DNA from: Deltaproteobacteria bacterium
GTDB lineage: Bacteria; Desulfobacterota; Desulfobulbia; Desulfobulbales; UBA5123
NCBI GenBank assembly: GCA_021788685.1
Contig: JAJYKH010000154.1
Span: 1 to 6,740 of the forward strand
Direction: 5' to 3'
DNA: 6,740 bases
Shown: positions 1 through 6,306 of the stretch, one piece after another
How the letters are laid out: each line of letters starts with the position of its first letter
How positions within the stretch are numbered: position 1 is the first letter of the stretch
Position numbers and translations under genes: made by a program
The notes under the pieces: model-generated
Told to the model about the DNA's origin: nothing
Database searches by the model: none
Seen by the model: the letters and a program-made list of their open reading frames with translations, nothing else

Positions 1-966
1 GTCGATGGTCTTGATGACCTTGGCGGTGTTGTCGGAGGAGGCCTTGACCTTGCCGATGACCTCGGCCATGCGGCCCATGGCCTCTTCCGCCCCGTGGAGG
101 GCGGTCTGCGCCTCCCCGCACATCCGGTTCGCCTCCAGGGCATTCCCGGAATTCTGCCTGGTCATGGCGGCCATCTCCTCCAGGGAAGCGGCGACCTCCT
201 CGACGGAAGCGGCCTGGCGGTTTTCGCCGTCGGCAATCTCCATGGTCGAGGTCTCTACGGTGCCGGCGGCCGCCTCCAGCTGGGAGGCGCTCACCTGGAG
301 GCCCCGGATCGCCGAGCGCAGCTGGGCGACCAGCAGCCGGATCATGTACAAGGAAAAGCCAACCGCCATGAGGAGCGCCGCGCCGCTGGCGACGGTGGCC
401 ACCCGCCGGAAGCGGGAGATTTCCGCGACGATTCCGGCCAGGGCCCCCTCGCCTTGCAGCTTCTGGCCTTCGATGAGGGGGGCCATGCGGTCTGCCAGGT
501 CCTGGGCCGAGGCGTCGAAGCTCCCCATGAGTCCGTTGCCCGCCTCCGTTCCGTTTTCGACGTAGGCGTGGGCCATCGTGCTGCCCGCTTGGCAGTAGGC
601 CTCGAACCGCTCGCGGATGGCCGCCAGGTCCTCCGCCCTGCCCGTACTGCTTTCAGAGAGGGCGGCGAGCTGATCCAGGTCGGCCAGAAAGGCCCGCCGG
701 TGCTCCTCCGCCTGCCGGAACCCGTCATCGAGCCCGTTCTGGCCGCGGGTGGCGCTGATGTCCGTGAGATACTGCTGGACCTGGATGATGCGAAGCTGCA
801 TGTCCTTGATGATCATCGTCCGCTGGTAGCTGCCGCTGATCGCGGACTGGGCGGCGACCGCGTGGATGTTGAGGGAGCCGGTGAAGAAAAAGGTCGCGGC
901 GGCCAGCGCCGCAAGGGCTGCGGCCGGGGCGGCCAGCCCCAGGATCAATTTGGTGATGAGCTTCAT
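1..966 (-). CDS. Methyl-accepting chemotaxis protein, C-terminus beyond the window
   Basis: This is a transmembrane chemoreceptor that would sense a ligand outside the membrane and signal to the CheA/CheW array. The window shows 322 residues; the frame is open to the left edge, so the rest of the signalling domain is missing. TM1 spans about residues 4-28. An extracytoplasmic helical domain covers about 30-188 and includes the motif VQQYLTDISATRG (63-75). TM2 spans about 189-209. The methylation and coiled-coil region begins near residue 240, with AASVEEVAASLEEMAAM at 252-268, typical of MCP signalling domains. Only about 40 residues separate TM2 from this region, and I see no HAMP domain there. 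The start is ATG at 966, with AAAGGAGAGG (982-973) six bases upstream. The gene is divergent from the rhomboid gene. The family assignment is secure; the ligand is unknown. Confidence 0.93.
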   Translation of the reverse strand, partial: MKLITKLILGLAAPAAALAALAAATFFFTGSLNIHAVAAQSAISGSYQRTMIIKDMQLRIIQVQQYLTDISATRGQNGLDDGFRQAEEHRRAFLADLDQLAALSESSTGRAEDLAAIRERFEAYCQAGSTMAHAYVENGTEAGNGLMGSFDASAQDLADRMAPLIEGQKLQGEGALAGIVAEISRFRRVATVASGAALLMAVGFSLYMIRLLVAQLRSAIRGLQVSASQLEAAAGTVETSTMEIADGENRQAASVEEVAASLEEMAAMTRQNSGNALEANRMCGEAQTALHGAEEAMGRMAEVIGKVKASSDNTAKVIKTID

Positions 967-1012
967 GCCCGTCCTCTCCTTTAATTTACAAACTCCTGTT
1001 GTCCGGTGGTTC

Positions 1013-1126
1013 CTACCAGAACCGGATGAGTCTTTCCATCATTTTTTCGAGGCCGATCACACCGTGCCCGAAAGTGCCGGCCCGCCGCAAGCTGCCCTCC
1101 GAGAGCTTGGAAGCCGAGCGGCGCAT
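1013..1126 (-). CDS. Possible small basic protein upstream of the MCP gene
   Basis: This is a 37-codon ORF ending in TAG, 46 bases upstream of the MCP start and on the same strand, so it would share the MCP transcript. The C-terminal half (FGHGVIGLEKMMERLIRFW) looks like a short amphipathic helix, and the protein is rich in Arg and Lys. A purine-rich stretch (AAGGATCGGAACGGG) precedes the ATG but is not an ideal Shine-Dalgarno sequence. I do not recognise the protein. It lies inside a longer antisense frame that runs through the rhomboid gene, so it may be chance. It is listed because the two divergent genes otherwise leave 235 bases unexplained. Confidence 0.25.
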   Translation of the reverse strand: MRRSASKLSEGSLRRAGTFGHGVIGLEKMMERLIRFW

Positions 1127-1201
1127 CCCGTTCCGATCCTTGTCTTTTCGGCGAACGGTGGTTAAGCTTATCGGAACCCCCAATCCCGACGAGAACAGCT
1201 C

Positions 1202-2041
1202 ATGACGAACGGCCGCAATTCCATCCTCTGCCCCAACTGCCGCCGCCTCGTGAGCCGGGATGTCGATCGCTGTCCTTACTGCGGCATCGCCCGTCCCGGC
1301 GCCTGGTGGAAGAACACTGTTTTGACCCGGGGCCTGCTCGACGGCGAGCAGCTGGTGCGGACCATCATCGCCGTCAACATCGGCATGTTCGTGCTCTCCC
1401 TGGCCTTCCGGCCGGGCGGCCCCGGGATCTCCCCGAGCCCCTTCGCCTTGCTCTCGCCCGGCAGCGAAAGCCTGTTCCTTCTCGGGGCCACCGGCACCAT
1501 TCCCATCGATCAGTACGGCCGGCTGTGGACCCTCTTTGCCGCCAATTACCTGCACGCGGGCATTCTCCACATCTTCTTCAACATGATGGCCTTCAGCCAG
1601 CTCGGGCCGCTGGTGGCAAGCGAGTATGGCAGCAGCCGGATGATCGTCATCTATACCCTCGGCGGCGCGGGCGGCTATCTCGTCTCCTACCTGGCCGGGG
1701 TGCCTTTCACCATCGGCGCCTCGGCCGCGGTCTGCGGGCTGATCGGCGCCATCCTTTACTATGCCAAATCCCGGGGGGGCGTTTACGGCAGCCAGCTCTA
1801 CCGGCAGGTCGGCGCCTGGACCGTGGGGCTCTTCCTGTTCGGCTTCCTGGTGGGCGGCATCAACAATTGGGCCCACGGGGGCGGCATCGCCGTCGGCGCG
1901 GCCCTCGGCTACCTGATGGGCTACCGGGAGCGGCGGGAGGAAACACTGCTCCACAAGATGCTGGCCGGGGCCTGCGTTCTCCTCACCCTGCTCGCCCTGG
2001 CCTGGGGGGTAGGCTCCGCCCTCTTCTACCGGCTGACCTGA
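1202..2041 (+). CDS. Rhomboid family intramembrane serine protease with N-terminal zinc ribbon
   Basis: Predicted inner-membrane protease that cleaves transmembrane segments within the bilayer; its substrate is unknown. The 279-residue protein opens with a small zinc ribbon whose cysteines are C10, C13, C24 and C27 (CPNC...CPYC). A six- or seven-helix rhomboid domain follows. Visible hallmarks are the HxxxN motif at H123-N127 (HIFFN), the catalytic serine at S174 in GASAAVCG and the catalytic histidine at H225 in WAHGGG. In most rhomboids the residue after the catalytic serine is glycine (GxSG); here it is alanine. A last hydrophobic helix lies at about 253-275. The start is the first ATG of the frame and places the zinc ribbon at the N-terminus. 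The upstream Shine-Dalgarno is weak (GACGAGAA). The gene is divergent from the MCP, and a 150-base gap follows it. Confidence 0.92.
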   Translation: MTNGRNSILCPNCRRLVSRDVDRCPYCGIARPGAWWKNTVLTRGLLDGEQLVRTIIAVNIGMFVLSLAFRPGGPGISPSPFALLSPGSESLFLLGATGTIPIDQYGRLWTLFAANYLHAGILHIFFNMMAFSQLGPLVASEYGSSRMIVIYTLGGAGGYLVSYLAGVPFTIGASAAVCGLIGAILYYAKSRGGVYGSQLYRQVGAWTVGLFLFGFLVGGINNWAHGGGIAVGAALGYLMGYRERREETLLHKMLAGACVLLTLLALAWGVGSALFYRLT

Positions 2042-2191
2042 TTCCCCCTCCTACCCAACGGCCTGCCGTCGCCCCCGTCAACCTGGGCTCCGGCTCCTGC
2101 CGCGAATGCCTGGAATCGGCGTTTTTTCCTTGAAATTGAGCGTGTTTTCTGCTTTGGTTTACAACCTTTGGCATTTCACCGGAAAGACGGA

Positions 2192-2773
2192 ATGGTAAAA
2201 CCGAATTGCTGGCAAGTCCTGGCATGCGGCCGGGAGCCGGGCGGCGCCAAAACCGGCGCGCTGGGCGTCTGCCCGGCGGCCATCGAGACCCGCGCGGACG
2301 GCCTGCACGGAGGGGAGAACGGCGGACGCGCCTGCTGGGCGATTTCCGCCACGTTGTGCCATGGCCGTCCTCAGGGCACTTACACCCAGAAGGCCCATGA
2401 CTGCCTGCGCTGCAAGTTCCTTGCACGCGTCCGCCGGGAAGAAAGACGCGGGCTCCTCAGCCTGGCGGAGATCCGCCAGCACCTGAAGATCAATTGCTGG
2501 GAGCACTTGGCGTGCGGCCGGGAGCTGGGAGGTGTCAAGGCGGGCGAGCTCGGGGTGTGCCCGGCGGCGATCGAAGCCGCAACCGACGGTTTGCACGGCG
2601 GACAGAATGGCGGCCGGGTCTGTTGGGCAGTTTCGGGCACCCTGTGCGGAGGCCGGGTTCAGACGACGTTCGCCCGCAAGGCGGGCGACTGCCTGCGCTG
2701 CGAATTTTTCGAGCGTGTCCGGCAGGAGGAGCCTCGCCTCATCAGCGTGGCGGAAATCCAAGCCCTTCTGTGA
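2192..2773 (+). CDS. Tandem two-CW domain cysteine-rich protein
   Basis: A cytoplasmic-looking protein of 193 residues with no signal peptide or membrane segment. It is two copies of one unit. In unit 1 the cysteines are C6, C12, C27, C48, C56, C71 and C74; in unit 2 they are C102, C108, C123, C144, C152, C167 and C170, each exactly 96 residues later. I counted 56 identities over 80 ungapped positions. Each unit has an NCW near its start, a GRxCWA motif in the middle and a DCLRC motif near its end. This matches my recollection of the NCBI 'two-CW domain' family, which has no established function. Seven cysteines per unit would suit a metal or Fe-S site, but that is inference. I chose ATG 2192 (upstream GGAAAG at 2181-2186) over the in-frame TTG at 2168. 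The diguanylate cyclase gene begins 77 bases downstream on the same strand. Confidence 0.85.
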   Translation: MVKPNCWQVLACGREPGGAKTGALGVCPAAIETRADGLHGGENGGRACWAISATLCHGRPQGTYTQKAHDCLRCKFLARVRREERRGLLSLAEIRQHLKINCWEHLACGRELGGVKAGELGVCPAAIEAATDGLHGGQNGGRVCWAVSGTLCGGRVQTTFARKAGDCLRCEFFERVRQEEPRLISVAEIQALL

Positions 2774-2850
2774 CCACTTCGGCCCCTCCGCCGGGCCAGC
2801 TTCATTTCCTGATTTCCCGCCTGACGAACTCGCAAGGTCAGGTTTCAACC

Positions 2851-3993
2851 ATGAAGAGCACTTATCAGGCCGGAGCCATGAGCCACAAGGATGATCGCCA
2901 GGCGGAGAAAGAGCAGCTCGCCATTTTCTGCGGCATCGGCAGAATTCTCACCTCCTCGCTCAACCCCGGCGAGGTCTTCCGCCGGGTGATGCGGCTCATC
3001 GGCGAGCACTTTTCCCCACGCAACTGGTCGCTGCTGCTCATCGAGCAGGGCAGCGGCCGGCTCCGGTTCGAAATCGCCATGGGGATCGATGCCGAGCGTC
3101 TGAAGGACTTCCGTCTGGAGCCGGGGGAAGGGATCGTCGGCTGGGTCTGCGAGCACGGGGAGCCGCTGGTAGTCCCCGATGTGCAGGGCCACCCCCGGTT
3201 CAGCCCCCGGCTCGACCAGCACCTGGGGTTCGTCACCCGCTCGGTGGTTTGCGTGCCGCTGCTCAACGGCACCAACAAGGTGATCGGCGCCATCGAGCTC
3301 ATCAACAAGATCCGGCCGGCAACCGATGCCCAGGGGCGGCCGACCACCTCCGAAGGGGAGCCCTTCACCGAGCTCGACATGGCCATCCTCTCCTCGATCG
3401 CCTCCTTCACCGGGATCGCCGCCGAAAACGCCTTCCTGCACGAGAAGGTCCGGGAGCTGGCCATGGTGGATTCCCTCACCGGCCTGAGCAACCGCCACTA
3501 TTTCAACGAGGTCTACCGCCGGGAGGTCCGGCGCGTGCAGCGCTACGGCCATTCCGTGTGCGTGCTGATGATGGACGTGGATGACCTCAAGCGCGTCAAC
3601 GACAACCACGGCCACCTGGTTGGCGACAAGGTCCTGACCATCCTGGCGGGCATCCTCAAGGATTCGGTTCGCCAGTCGGACGTGGTGGCCCGCGTCGGCG
3701 GCGACGAGTTCGTCATCCTCATGCCCATGGCGGACGAGGCGAGCGGCCGGGAAGTGGCCCGGCGCATCGCGGAGCGGATCGAAACCTGGAACGGCAAAAG
3801 CCTGCTCCCCGGGGTCCGGCTCGGGCTGAGCATCGGCATCCGTGCCGCCGGTCCCGAGAATGTGGAACGATTGCTCCTCAATGCGGACCAGGAGCTCTAT
3901 CAGTCCAAGGACCTCAAGAAGAAGCCGGAAGAGCTGACCTCGGCCGAGCAGATGCGCGATTACCTCTCGCGAACCCTGGCCGGGGACGACTGA
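2851..3993 (+). CDS. GAF domain-containing diguanylate cyclase (GGDEF)
   Basis: Soluble enzyme of 380 residues predicted to condense two GTP into cyclic di-GMP under control of a sensory GAF domain. The GAF domain covers about residues 25-195 and includes GEGIVGWVCEHGEPLVVPDV and a VIGAIELINK strand. A short helical linker at about 190-206 leads into the GGDEF domain, which starts at VDSLTGLSNR (206-215). The catalytic features are intact: D242 and D285/E286 for metal, KRVND near 247-251, and GGDEF at 283-287. An inhibitory I-site RxxD (R274-D277) sits five residues before GGDEF, so product feedback inhibition is expected. The reading frame is open far upstream, but ATG 2851 has AGG at 2840-2842 with good spacing. 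ATG 2878 is a less likely alternative because its GGAG is only two bases away. The GAF ligand is unknown. The tandem two-CW gene upstream may share its transcript. Confidence 0.95.
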   Translation: MKSTYQAGAMSHKDDRQAEKEQLAIFCGIGRILTSSLNPGEVFRRVMRLIGEHFSPRNWSLLLIEQGSGRLRFEIAMGIDAERLKDFRLEPGEGIVGWVCEHGEPLVVPDVQGHPRFSPRLDQHLGFVTRSVVCVPLLNGTNKVIGAIELINKIRPATDAQGRPTTSEGEPFTELDMAILSSIASFTGIAAENAFLHEKVRELAMVDSLTGLSNRHYFNEVYRREVRRVQRYGHSVCVLMMDVDDLKRVNDNHGHLVGDKVLTILAGILKDSVRQSDVVARVGGDEFVILMPMADEASGREVARRIAERIETWNGKSLLPGVRLGLSIGIRAAGPENVERLLLNADQELYQSKDLKKKPEELTSAEQMRDYLSRTLAGDD

Positions 3994-4026
3994 CAAAGTC
4001 GGATCCTGCCTCCGGATGGCTGAGCA

Positions 4027-4135
4027 CAAAAACTTCGATATGCAAGGCGCGGTGGGTCGCCAAAGCGGAGGCGTACCTTAAAGGTAAGGTCGAGCATTTC
4101 GCGATCAGCCGCAATGCCGTAGATCGAGCTTTTTG
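4027..4135. repeat. Imperfect palindromic intergenic element
   Basis: A roughly 110-base imperfect inverted repeat centred on TACCTT-A-AAGGTA (4074-4086). The left arm begins CAAAAACTTCGAT and the inverse complement of the right arm begins CAAAAAGCTCGAT. Further blocks match with small gaps, for example GCGG and TCGC. Transcribed, it would fold into one long irregular hairpin. From memory it resembles dispersed palindromic elements found just after genes in Geobacter-type genomes; only one copy is in this window, so repetition is not shown here. It begins 33 bases after the stop of the diguanylate cyclase gene and could protect the 3' end of that mRNA or help end transcription. Confidence 0.7.
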
Positions 4136-4164
4136 CGACGCCATCAAATCCCTCCCCCTTCCGT

Positions 4165-4194
4165 TTGACAAAAACCGGACCGCTGTCGTGTAAT
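4165..4194 (+). promoter_or_regulatory. Candidate sigma-70 type promoter
   Basis: TTGACA (4165-4170) and TGTAAT (4189-4194) are separated by 18 bases. This is a perfect -35 and a five of six -10. It would start a transcript near 4201 running toward the PRC-barrel gene. No experiment or second copy supports it here. Confidence 0.45.
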
Positions 4195-4284
4195 GGAAAT
4201 GCGCTGCTCCATTTGCCCCGCAGCCGCCGGATATTCCCGCCTCTGCAAAGGGCAGGCGGAGGCCTTTCAAAGCCGCCCCCCGCA

Positions 4285-4314
4285 TTGACAGTGCCGCTGG
4301 GAAATTGCTACCCT
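4285..4314 (+). promoter_or_regulatory. Candidate promoter of the PRC-barrel gene
   Basis: A perfect -35 TTGACA (4285-4290) is followed after 18 bases by TACCCT (4309-4314). The -10 is weak but has an extended TGC just before it. A start near 4321 would leave a leader of about 300 bases before the ATG at 4619. Confidence 0.45.
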
Positions 4315-4618
4315 GACTCAAAGAGCACCTAACACAAAAAAGGATGATTTCCGCGATATCCGGATGCTTTTTCCCATCCAGGGAACCGCTCTTCACAACC
4401 GCCGCCCTTCGCAGCGGCACCGACAATCACACCCGACCAGAAGGAAAGGGAAGACGGGAGCGGCGCGCCGGCCGAGGTTTTCCTTTTCCGGCACCAGCCG
4501 TCTGAAGGAGGGGACGAACGCTCACGGATTCAGGTGAAAGGAATACCGGCGTTCAGCCTGAAGGACTAGCTGTTGGAAGCCTGGAAAGGCAAACCACCAA
4601 CCCAAAGGAGCGCATGTT

Positions 4619-5212
4619 ATGAAAAAGATGATGATCACGGCATCGGCATTTCTGTTCAGCATGGCCCTGACCACCGGCGTCATGGCCGCGGGCGAATACA
4701 GCAGCGGCTCCTCTCAGAGCAGCACCTCTTCCGGTGCCGCCATGCAGTCGCCGTCAGCCCAGCAGGAACAGGCAGTGAAATCGACCAACAAGCTGATCGG
4801 CAAGGCGGTCAAGGGAAGCCAAGGACAGGATATCGGCAACGTGAGCGACATCATGATCGACACTCAGACCGGCCAGGTGGCCTACGCCCTGGTGTCAGCG
4901 GGCGGCGTCCTGGGGATGGGTGAAAATCAGTACATCGTGCCGTGGAATGCCCTCCATACCGATCCGACCACCGATACCTTGACCCTGAACATGAGCGCGG
5001 AACAGCTCAAAAACGCCCCCAAAGGCCAAACGGTCGCCAACCGGGAGCAGGCCAGGAAGATCTTCCAGTTCTACGGGGTGGCCCCTTACTGGGAGCAAGG
5101 CGCGCAACAACAGCAGATGCAGCAGCAGCCGCGGATGATGGAGCCGCAAGGCCAAAAGACCCCGGGCGGCGGCGCCCCGAGCGGCGGTCCCAGCGGCGGC
5201 AGCAGTTACTGA
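4619..5212 (+). CDS. Secreted PRC-barrel domain protein
   Basis: A 197-residue exported protein of unknown function. A signal peptide covers residues 1-23 or 1-24 (MKKMM, hydrophobic core, VMAAG cleavage region). A Ser-rich linker runs to about residue 50. A PRC-barrel type beta domain spans about 54-130, seen in LIGKAVKG, DIGNVSDIMID and VAYALVSAGG, then IVPWNAL. PRC-barrel domains otherwise occur in the photosynthetic reaction centre H subunit and in RimM, and often mediate protein contacts. The tail is low complexity: Gln-rich at about 160-172, then Gly, Ser and Pro to the end. The start is firm, with AAAGGAG (4604-4610) eight bases before the ATG. The gene has its own likely promoter and ends at an intrinsic terminator, so it appears monocistronic. 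The periplasmic location is inferred from the signal peptide. Confidence 0.88.
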   Translation: MKKMMITASAFLFSMALTTGVMAAGEYSSGSSQSSTSSGAAMQSPSAQQEQAVKSTNKLIGKAVKGSQGQDIGNVSDIMIDTQTGQVAYALVSAGGVLGMGENQYIVPWNALHTDPTTDTLTLNMSAEQLKNAPKGQTVANREQARKIFQFYGVAPYWEQGAQQQQMQQQPRMMEPQGQKTPGGGAPSGGPSGGSSY

Positions 5213-5292
5213 TCTCCGGCGCCCCGGACAGGGAGGGGTTGACCCATTCTGGCCGATTCACGCCAGCCATTCCGAAAAGAGTGACAAGAAGG

Positions 5293-5327
5293 CCGGGCTC
5301 GGGCGCAAACGGGCCCGGTTTTTTTTT
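5293..5327 (+). terminator. Intrinsic terminator of the PRC-barrel gene
   Basis: A nine-pair stem CCGGGCTCG (5293-5301) and CGGGCCCGG (5310-5318), with one G-U pair and an eight-base loop, is followed by nine T (5319-5327). The T tract overlaps the last bases of the convergent gene, whose TAA stop lies at 5328-5326. Confidence 0.92.
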
Positions 5328-6234
5328 ACTGAAGATCGGCCAGGTGGGCGAGCCGCATGGCCTCCGGGTCTTCGGCGAGGGACCGGGGGAGGATCACCGT
5401 TACCGTGTAGTTCTCCTTGGCCAGCTTGAGATCGTCCAAGCCTTTTTCCTTCTGGGACAGGGGCGAATCGATGGTGATCTTCCCCTGTTTCAGGAACCGG
5501 ATCATCTCGTTCACATGAGCCATGCCAATGGTGAAGATGGCTTTCTTGCCAGTGGTTCCCCCCTCCGCCACCTCCCGGCCGATGGCATCCGGGATGGCCT
5601 GCAGCAAGGCGGCGCTCCGTTTTTGCTGCAGATAGTCGAGGAGCCTCAGATCGGCCGGGTCGGGGCCGCCCGCCTTTCCGGAGCGGAGGAGGACGTCGAG
5701 GACGGAGAAATAGAGCTTCTCGTCTTCCACCTGCTGCAGCTTCAGGTGATAGCTTTCCTTGAGCAGCTTGTCGGCATTGGTGAAGACCTTGGTGTCGTTG
5801 AGAACGGCATGGAGGGTCGCATCATCCAGGGAGTGGGGCGTGAATCCCTCTTCCGGGGTGAAGGCCGCCGGCTGGACCCCCTGCCGCTGCCCGCCCGATC
5901 GGCCGAAGTAGCCTTCCGGCAGAAGCAGATTCACCTTTTCGTTGCGGACAAGCCATTCGCCGATCCGGTAGATCTCGGTCTGAACGGCAACGGTATTGGG
6001 ACCGTTGGCGCCGGTTTCCGGGTTCCGGTGGCACTGGCAGATGATGTAGAGGTGCTCGTCCGGATTGCCCCGCTTCCGATAAATGACCTTCCCGTATTCA
6101 CTGGGAATCAGCAACGGGTGGCTGCCGGCGGCGTCCAGCGCCAGGCAGGGCGAAGCCGCGAGAAAGGCGGCCAGAACCGTCAGCGCCGCGCTGCGCTTGA
6201 TTTTCCGAAGAGTGGCCGATGAGGGGAATTTCAT
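5326..6234 (-). CDS. Secreted ChaN/TraB-like protein under a c-di-GMP riboswitch
   Basis: A 302-residue exported protein that I do not recognise with certainty. A basic N-terminus (RKIKR, 10-14) and hydrophobic stretch at about 15-33 form a signal peptide. The core resembles the ChaN/TraB/EreA-like superfamily of putative metal-binding hydrolases. The matching features are a strand ending in CQCH (H69), a following helix with Q85 and E87, a strand ending in LLLPEG (E107), and a late strand plus motif FTIGMAH (H240). In such families the His and Glu residues gather at one active site; here that is an analogy. I chose ATG 6234 because GAGG (6244-6241) lies six bases before it. An in-frame ATG at 6246 would put its start codon inside the Shine-Dalgarno hairpin and has only a poor site of its own. 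The stop TAA overlaps the terminator of the convergent PRC-barrel gene. Confidence 0.8.
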   Translation of the reverse strand: MKFPSSATLRKIKRSAALTVLAAFLAASPCLALDAAGSHPLLIPSEYGKVIYRKRGNPDEHLYIICQCHRNPETGANGPNTVAVQTEIYRIGEWLVRNEKVNLLLPEGYFGRSGGQRQGVQPAAFTPEEGFTPHSLDDATLHAVLNDTKVFTNADKLLKESYHLKLQQVEDEKLYFSVLDVLLRSGKAGGPDPADLRLLDYLQQKRSAALLQAIPDAIGREVAEGGTTGKKAIFTIGMAHVNEMIRFLKQGKITIDSPLSQKEKGLDDLKLAKENYTVTVILPRSLAEDPEAMRLAHLADLQ

Positions 6235-6240
6235 TGCAAA

Positions 6241-6275
6241 CCTCATTCCGATTAGGGGCCATCCCGGACATGAGG
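6241..6275 (-). promoter_or_regulatory. Shine-Dalgarno sequestering hairpin of the riboswitch expression platform
   Basis: Reading the minus strand, CCTCAT (6275-6270) pairs perfectly with ATGAGG (6246-6241). After a bulged G (6269), TCCG (6268-6265) pairs with CGGA (6250-6247). This gives ten base pairs with one bulge. The 3' strand contains GAGG, the ribosome binding site for the ATG at 6234, so the folded hairpin should block translation. The CC at 6275-6274 can instead pair with the 3' strand of the aptamer. Confidence 0.65.
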
Positions 6276-6306
6276 ATTGCAGAGGAAAAAAGTCCGACAG
6301 AAAACT

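Larger units (their letters stand above)
3994..4618. other. 625-base intergenic region without a convincing gene
   Basis: This region holds, in order, the imperfect palindromic element at 4027-4135, a promoter-like TTGACA...TGTAAT at 4165-4194 and a second at 4285-4314. About 300 bases of apparent leader for the PRC-barrel gene follow. The leader has several local inverted repeats: CCGCTC (4386-4391) with GAGCGG (4459-4464), an inner GCCGC/GCGGC stem near 4401-4418, and TTCAG/CTGAA near 4553-4563. A further hairpin, CCGCC/GGCGG, lies near 4237-4259 between the two promoters. I match none of these to a known RNA family. No clear intrinsic terminator follows the diguanylate cyclase gene. Two short ORFs (4193-4288 and 4344-4505) lack convincing ribosome binding sites. 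Confidence 0.6.

Noticed and set aside
94..984. Plus-strand open frame opposite the MCP gene
   Set aside because: The opposite strand has clear MCP motifs, two membrane segments and a strong Shine-Dalgarno; the plus frame is its shadow.
1168..1175. Minus-strand TCCGATAA, like the -10 of a flagellar sigma-28 promoter, upstream of the MCP
   Set aside because: No TAAA-like -35 is found at the expected spacing, so eight matching bases alone are not enough.
2130..2165. TTGAAA followed by AT-rich sequence as a promoter for the two-CW gene
   Set aside because: No reasonable -10 lies at 16-18 bases; a promoter probably exists in this 150-base gap but I cannot place it.
2845..4029. Long minus-strand open frame of 394 codons over the diguanylate cyclase gene
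   Set aside because: It is the antisense shadow of a GC-rich gene with clear GAF and GGDEF motifs; its peptide is rich in His, Asp and Gly without a family pattern.
4344..4505. Small ORF of 53 codons in the PRC-barrel leader
   Set aside because: The ATG directly abuts AAGG with no spacing, and the predicted peptide has low-complexity Arg/Gly content and no recognisable pattern.
4942..6222. Plus-strand open frame of 426 codons
   Set aside because: It runs from inside the PRC-barrel gene through its terminator and antisense to the signal-peptide-bearing minus-strand gene.
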